Of a stretch of DNA of 9,354 nucleotides, positions 6,381 to 9,354 are shown in pieces (positions within the stretch are counted from its first letter, which is position 1; each line of letters starts with the position of its first letter). The translations under genes were made by a program, and so were the position numbers. Origin of the DNA: an uncultured Collinsella sp. (GTDB lineage: Bacteria; Actinomycetota; Coriobacteriia; Coriobacteriales; Coriobacteriaceae); assembly GCA_902470695.1 (NCBI GenBank), contig CABRHH010000048.1:1-9354 (forward strand), given 5' to 3'. The notes beneath the pieces are model-generated. The model searched no databases. It was given only the letters and a program-made list of their open reading frames with translations, and was not told the DNA's origin.

Positions 6381-7060
6381 GGGTTCATCCTCCGCCCGCC
6401 TGGAGGTTCAGGGTCTGTGCCGCGTCCACCCGCGCATCCCGGGTTCGCCTTCCGCCCATCTATACATTCCGGGTTCGTTTCCCGTCCATCGATGCAACGC
6501 GGGTTCGCGTCCTGTCCCTCCCACGCATCCCGGGTTCGCTTCTTGGCCTTCTGCGCATCCCGGGTTCGTCTTGCGTCCGTCGACGCATCCCGGGTTCGCC
6601 TTCTGCCCATCTGCGCAACGCGGGTTCGCCCTCTGTCCATTTGGAGGCGAAAAACGGCTCTGGATGGACGGATCGCGAACCCGGATTCCACGGACGGCCC
6701 GAACCCGAACCCGGTTTTCCGTCAACGGCCCGAACCCGAACCCTGGTTTCGCGGACGCCCGAACCCGAGCTCGAAACGTCGTCAACGGCCCGAACCCGAA
6801 CCCAGCTTCCACGGATGGTCCGAGCTCGACTCCTGTTTACCACGGAAGATTGGAACCCGAACCCAACATGCTGCCAACGGTCCAAATCCGACCTCTGTTT
6901 TTCGAGATGGACGAAAGCCGCACCCCGTATGCGCCGGCCGGCCGAAACCGAATTCGGAGCGTATGGCCGGGCGGGGTCCTCACCAGGCATCGCTAGATGG
7001 ATGAAGGCCGAGCCCCGATCCTTCGAATGGGCGGAACCCGTACTTGGGGCACAGACGGAC
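6381..7060. repeat. Mirrored 30-bp tandem repeat array 2 with central core
   Basis: The left arm carries GGGTTCG (or a close variant) at 6381, 6411, 6441, 6471, 6501, 6532, 6562, 6592 and 6622, nine units with a spacing of 30 (once 31) bases. Typical left units contain CATCCCGGGTTCG and CC(A/G)TC. After the core (about 6641-6663) the polarity reverses: CGAACCC, usually doubled as CGAACCCGAACCC, recurs at 6676, 6700, 6731, 6760, 6791, 6821, 6852, 6883, 6912, 6943, 6971, 7002 and 7033, mostly 28-31 bases apart. Units near the core are nearly perfect and units far from it are degraded. The array lies between the 3' end of polA and the 3' end of the minus-strand gene at 7078. It is not coding: successive copies are read alternately as RTRTR and PNPNP in the same frame, so unit length does not respect codon phase. 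Confidence 0.95.
6617..6687 (+). other. Core hairpin of array 2
   Basis: The left 24 bases (6617-6640) and right 24 bases (6664-6687) pair at 19 of 24 positions, with one further G-U possible in RNA. They enclose a 23-base loop containing GGCGAAAAACGGCTCTGG. The same core is found at 8989-9059, with the difference at the stem base (A to G) still allowing a G-U pair. It marks the exact point where repeat polarity flips. It lacks a T-tract and is not a standard terminator. Confidence 0.7.
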
Positions 7061-7077
7061 GCGGTGCCCCGTCGAGC

Positions 7078-8076
7078 TCATTGCGGCATGCGGCAAGGTG
7101 ACGGGCTCAACGCGCGGGGGATGCCGTATGCGTCGAGCAAGCGCGAGAATCGCTCGGGTTCTTTGAGGTCGTCGAAGCCGAAGCGCATGATGTGCGCTCC
7201 GGTGACGCTCAGGCGCGATTCCCGCTGGCGCTCGCGATAGAACGCGCCAAGGTCAACCCTGTCGTCCTCGCGGTACTTCTCCTTGCCGTCGAATTCGCCG
7301 ATCACGGTTCCGCCGTCGGGAAGCCGCCACATGAAATCGACGCGCCGTGTGCCGCCGAGATGCGGAGGCAGGTCGATCTCAACCTGCAGTTCCGGCAGCG
7401 TGTACCCCAACATATGCAGCAGGCCCCGGGCGTAGGATTCGCCCCAGCTTTCCGATGCGCCGTCGGCGAGTTGCAGCACACAGCGCGCCCGCCTGATGCC
7501 GCACCGACCGACGCCGTGCGCCTTCGCGTGCTGCTCGAGGGCGGCACTGCTGAGATTGTATAGGTGCAGGGCGGCGTCGGCGACAGCGAGCGCGTCGCAT
7601 AGGGGGAGCGTGCAAGCGCAGTCCAGGACGGTCTGCTCAAGCGTGGTCGCGCGGATGCCCATCGTGGTTACGATGCTCTGCGGTTCGAGATGGTGGTAGA
7701 TGATGCCCGGTTGCTGTTTTCGCGCGGTGTGCTGAGGAATCGCGAGGTGCAGCTCGTGCAGATGCCAGGAGGCGACGGGCAGCCCGTGAGCGACGGCGGC
7801 GGATTGGCAGCAGAACACACGCGTTGGATGAAGCCGCGTTATGCCGCGCATGAGCTGCATCGTTTGCTGCCAGGACGATAACGATTCCCAGTGTTCGGCG
7901 CGGGCGAACAGCCCGGCGTGCGGTTCGATGAGCAAGCCAGCGGCACATCTGCGCCGGAGCGTTCTGCGCGCTGTGCCTGCCTGCGCCGTCAGAAGCGTAC
8001 CGCGCCGCTCTGCCTGGTCAATCTCTCTTTCGATCTGCTGCGATGTGCCCCGTCTCCAATGTCCCGCGCTGCCCAT
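7078..8076 (-). CDS. AbiEi-like N-terminal domain with C-terminal DUF559-like nuclease domain
   Basis: A 332-residue protein. Residues about 15-60 look like the winged-helix N-terminus seen in AbiEi-type antitoxin-like proteins (AQAGTARRTLRRRCAAGLLI, then HAGLFARA). The middle (about 80-175) has the usual pattern of these actinobacterial proteins, including HPTRVFCCQSAAVAHGLPV and ATTLEQTVLDCA. The C-terminus (about 205-322) resembles DUF559/Vsr-like PD-(D/E)xK domains: E209 and E213, D247 in RRVDF, and D263-G-K265 in GEFDGKEK, which would be the metal site. The start at 8076 has GAGGAGG upstream, much better than the in-frame ATG at 8190. No AbiEii partner gene is adjacent, so it looks like an orphan of this widespread type, whose role is unknown. 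It sits between two repeat arrays. It may act in DNA processing or defence; that is inference. Confidence 0.8.
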   Translation of the reverse strand: MGSAGHWRRGTSQQIEREIDQAERRGTLLTAQAGTARRTLRRRCAAGLLIEPHAGLFARAEHWESLSSWQQTMQLMRGITRLHPTRVFCCQSAAVAHGLPVASWHLHELHLAIPQHTARKQQPGIIYHHLEPQSIVTTMGIRATTLEQTVLDCACTLPLCDALAVADAALHLYNLSSAALEQHAKAHGVGRCGIRRARCVLQLADGASESWGESYARGLLHMLGYTLPELQVEIDLPPHLGGTRRVDFMWRLPDGGTVIGEFDGKEKYREDDRVDLGAFYRERQRESRLSVTGAHIMRFGFDDLKEPERFSRLLDAYGIPRALSPSPCRMPQ

Positions 8077-8740
8077 GGTGCCTCCTCGTTGCTCGTTGAC
8101 TCTTCTTCGCAACTCCTCTCTGCGCGCGGGGCCGATGGGCCGCTGCCCGGTTGTCGGTCTGCGACCCATGGCGTTTACCACCATCCGCAAAGCGCCGCCA
8201 ACAGATCGCCGTTCGGTTGTGGTCGACGATCCACGGCTCTGCGAAGCGGTGTCGGTTGGTTACACCTGGTTGCTGGCCCACACATCGCCTCATGTTGCAT
8301 CTGCTCGAGCGCTTAGCGAGGACGATGCGCTGGTCTGCCCCGTGCGAAAGCCTGGCGGGGATGATCCGACCGGTTTGTTTCGCGCGTCCATGTGCAAAAC
8401 GTTCGGCATATCCGATGAGAACTCGATGACCGTTGCGGCATGTGCCGGTCTCTTTCGTGGCTTCATGCGAACGTCGGCGGAAACGCGTGGTCGGTATGCC
8501 CCTACGGCTTTGTATGAGAGCCTATCGCGGAAGGCCCGCGAGGTCTTCCCCTCACGGTCTTACAGAAGGCTTGATGGCATCTTACACAGCAGGTGAACGG
8601 CCTTATTTCAGAGAGCTGGCGTTTGCTGTTGGATGCGGTTTTCGGTAGGCGGTAGTAAATCGGACCGTGAACGGCGATGGGCGGGGCGCGTCATACACAA
8701 TATCCGTTCGCTGAGGCGGCTGAGATACACGTTTTGTCCC
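8077..8740. other. Region of uncertain content upstream of the AbiEi-like gene
   Basis: About 660 bases between the minus-strand AbiEi-like gene and array 3. The only open frame of note is on the plus strand, from ATG 8168 to TGA 8596 (142 codons). Its second half (SEDDALVCPVRK, then GISDENSMTVAACAG, then SRKAREVFPSRSYRRL) has plausible protein composition, but there is no ribosome-binding site, no recognised family, and its third positions are visibly less GC-rich than those of polA. It could be a decayed gene fragment or a spurious frame. The promoter of the AbiEi-like gene should also lie here, but I could not identify it. No tRNA or repeat is visible. Confidence 0.3.
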
Positions 8741-8988
8741 ACCGCAGGGATTCAGGGTTCGGATTTTGTCCGTCGACGTAGCTTGAGTTCGCCTTCCGTC
8801 CGTCGGTGCGCCCGGGCTCGTGTCGCGTCCACCGGTGCATCCCGGGCCCTCATCCCAGCTGCCGACACATTTAGGGTTCGTCCTCTGTCCGTCTATGCGT
8901 TCCTGGTTCGTTTCCCGTCCATAGGTGAAACGCTGGTTCGCCTTCTGTCCATCTGCGCATCCCAGGTTCGTCTATGGTCCATCGACGC

Positions 8989-9059
8989 AACGCGGGTTCG
9001 CCCTCTGTCCGTTTGGGGGTGAAAAACGGCTCTGGATGGACGGATCGCGAACCCGGATT
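8989..9059 (+). other. Core hairpin of array 3
   Basis: Left 8989-9012 and right 9036-9059 form the same imperfect 24-bp stem as in array 2, with a 23-base loop (9013-9035) ending in GAAAAACGGCTCTGG. Over the 100 bases around it I count five single-base differences from the array 2 copy, all transitions. One of these lies in the stem and turns an A-T pair into a G-U pair in RNA. Confidence 0.7.
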
Positions 9060-9224
9060 TCACGGATGGCCCGAACCCGAACCCAGTTTCCCGCCAACGG
9101 ACGGAACCCGAACCCGCGTTGCACGGACGTCCCGAACCCGAACCCAATTTCCGCAGAGGGCCTGAATCCGAACCCGGATTACCGCTGACGGTCGAATCCG
9201 AACCAGGGCCCCCACGGGCGGTCT

Positions 9225-9248
9225 GAATGCGAATCCGGGCTCGCATTC
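9225..9248. other. Perfect 8-bp inverted repeat at a polarity switch
   Basis: GAATGCGA and TCGCATTC flank an 8-base centre (ATCCGGGC). The palindrome sits exactly where right-arm units end and a new forward unit begins, the reverse of the switch at the cores. It may be a junction left by inversion or by joining of two arrays. Confidence 0.7.
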
Positions 9249-9327
9249 TGTCCATCGACGCAACGCGGGTTCGTCCTCTGTCCGTTTGGGGGCGAAAAAG
9301 GGGATGCGGACGTTTTCCTGGACCGGC

Positions 9328-9354
9328 CTAGACGGCCAGGCCGAGCCGCTTCCT
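9328..9354 (-). CDS. Possible C-terminal end of a gene entering from the right
   Basis: On the minus strand the last 27 bases read R-K-R-L-G-L-A-V followed by TAG. The codons (CGG, CTC, GGC, CTG, GCC, GTC) are GC-rich in the third position, as expected of genes in this genome, and the repeat array ends just beyond the stop. Only eight residues are visible, so neither the product nor the reality of the gene can be judged from this window. Confidence 0.25.
   Translation of the reverse strand, partial: RKRLGLAV

Larger units (their letters stand above)
8755..9300. repeat. Mirrored 30-bp tandem repeat array 3 with two cores
   Basis: The left arm has nine units with GGGTTCG-like motifs at 8755, 8785, 8814, 8844, 8874, 8904, 8934, 8964 and 8994, spaced 30 bases (once 29). 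The core follows (about 9013-9035), then the right arm with CGAACCC-like motifs at 9048, 9072, 9103, 9133, 9163, 9193 and 9224. The first two right-arm copies are 24 bases apart, as in array 2. Polarity then flips back at the inverted repeat 9225-9248, and one more forward unit (GGGTTCG at 9268) leads into a partial core (GGGGGCGAAAAA, about 9288-9299) that diverges into unrelated sequence. From 8978 to about 9103 it is nearly identical to array 2 around its core, with only scattered differences. As in array 2, the outer units are the most degraded. Confidence 0.95.

Noticed and set aside
6381..6640. tRNA genes suggested by GGGTTCG, which resembles the T-loop
   Set aside because: No matching acceptor, D or anticodon arms; the motif recurs every 30 bases.
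6381..7060. CRISPR array
   Set aside because: Units follow one another directly, all positions of the unit are related between copies, and polarity flips in the middle. There are no unique spacers and no cas genes.
6335..7240. Long open frames across array 2 on both strands, rich in RTRTR, PNPNP or EPGM repeats
   Set aside because: The 30-bp period keeps several frames open at once, successive copies of the same DNA motif are read in different frames, and there are no ribosome-binding sites. These are by-products of the repeat.
8893..9255. Open frames across array 3
   Set aside because: Same reason as for array 2; the transitions between the two cores fall in all codon positions in the minus frame.

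Overview
The window is high-GC bacterial DNA with a GC-rich codon bias, strongest in polA. The gene complement (polA of the gram-positive type, a CRP/FNR-type regulator, a TIGR04076-like protein, an AbiEi-like/DUF559-like protein) and the codon use suggest a gut-type actinobacterium, most likely of the Coriobacteriia (Collinsella-like). That assignment is inference; there is no rRNA or other taxonomic marker here.

Layout from left to right. Positions 40-390 hold a degenerate tandem repeat array. On the minus strand a CRP/FNR-family regulator (425-1102) is divergent from a Cys-rich TIGR04076-like gene (1333-1758). A perfect 10-bp inverted repeat (1140-1167) with CRP/FNR half-site geometry lies between them and is the probable operator. 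About 420 bases without a convincing gene follow. Next is a less GC-rich cassette of three tiny genes (2204-2970), each overlapping the next by 8 bases; the last looks like DUF4160 and the first resembles DUF2442-type proteins, an arrangement reminiscent of toxin-antitoxin modules. DNA polymerase I (polA, 3238-6009) is the one clear housekeeping gene.

From 6010 onward the window is dominated by repeats. A GC-rich irregular array (6078-6345) runs into a highly regular 30-bp array (6381-7060). This array is built like a mirror: nine units carrying GGGTTCG, a central hairpin-forming core, then about 13 units carrying the reverse complement CGAACCC. A minus-strand AbiEi-like/DUF559-like protein (7078-8076) and about 660 bases of uncertain content separate it from a second mirrored array (8755-9300). 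The two cores are nearly identical over about 100 bp, and the second array changes polarity again at a perfect 8-bp inverted repeat. The last 27 bases may be the C-terminal end of a minus-strand gene.

Main points of interest: (i) the mirrored 30-bp arrays with a conserved core, which fit no element class I recognise and are not plausibly coding; (ii) the three-gene overlapping small-protein cassette; (iii) the regulator/operator/TIGR04076 divergent unit.
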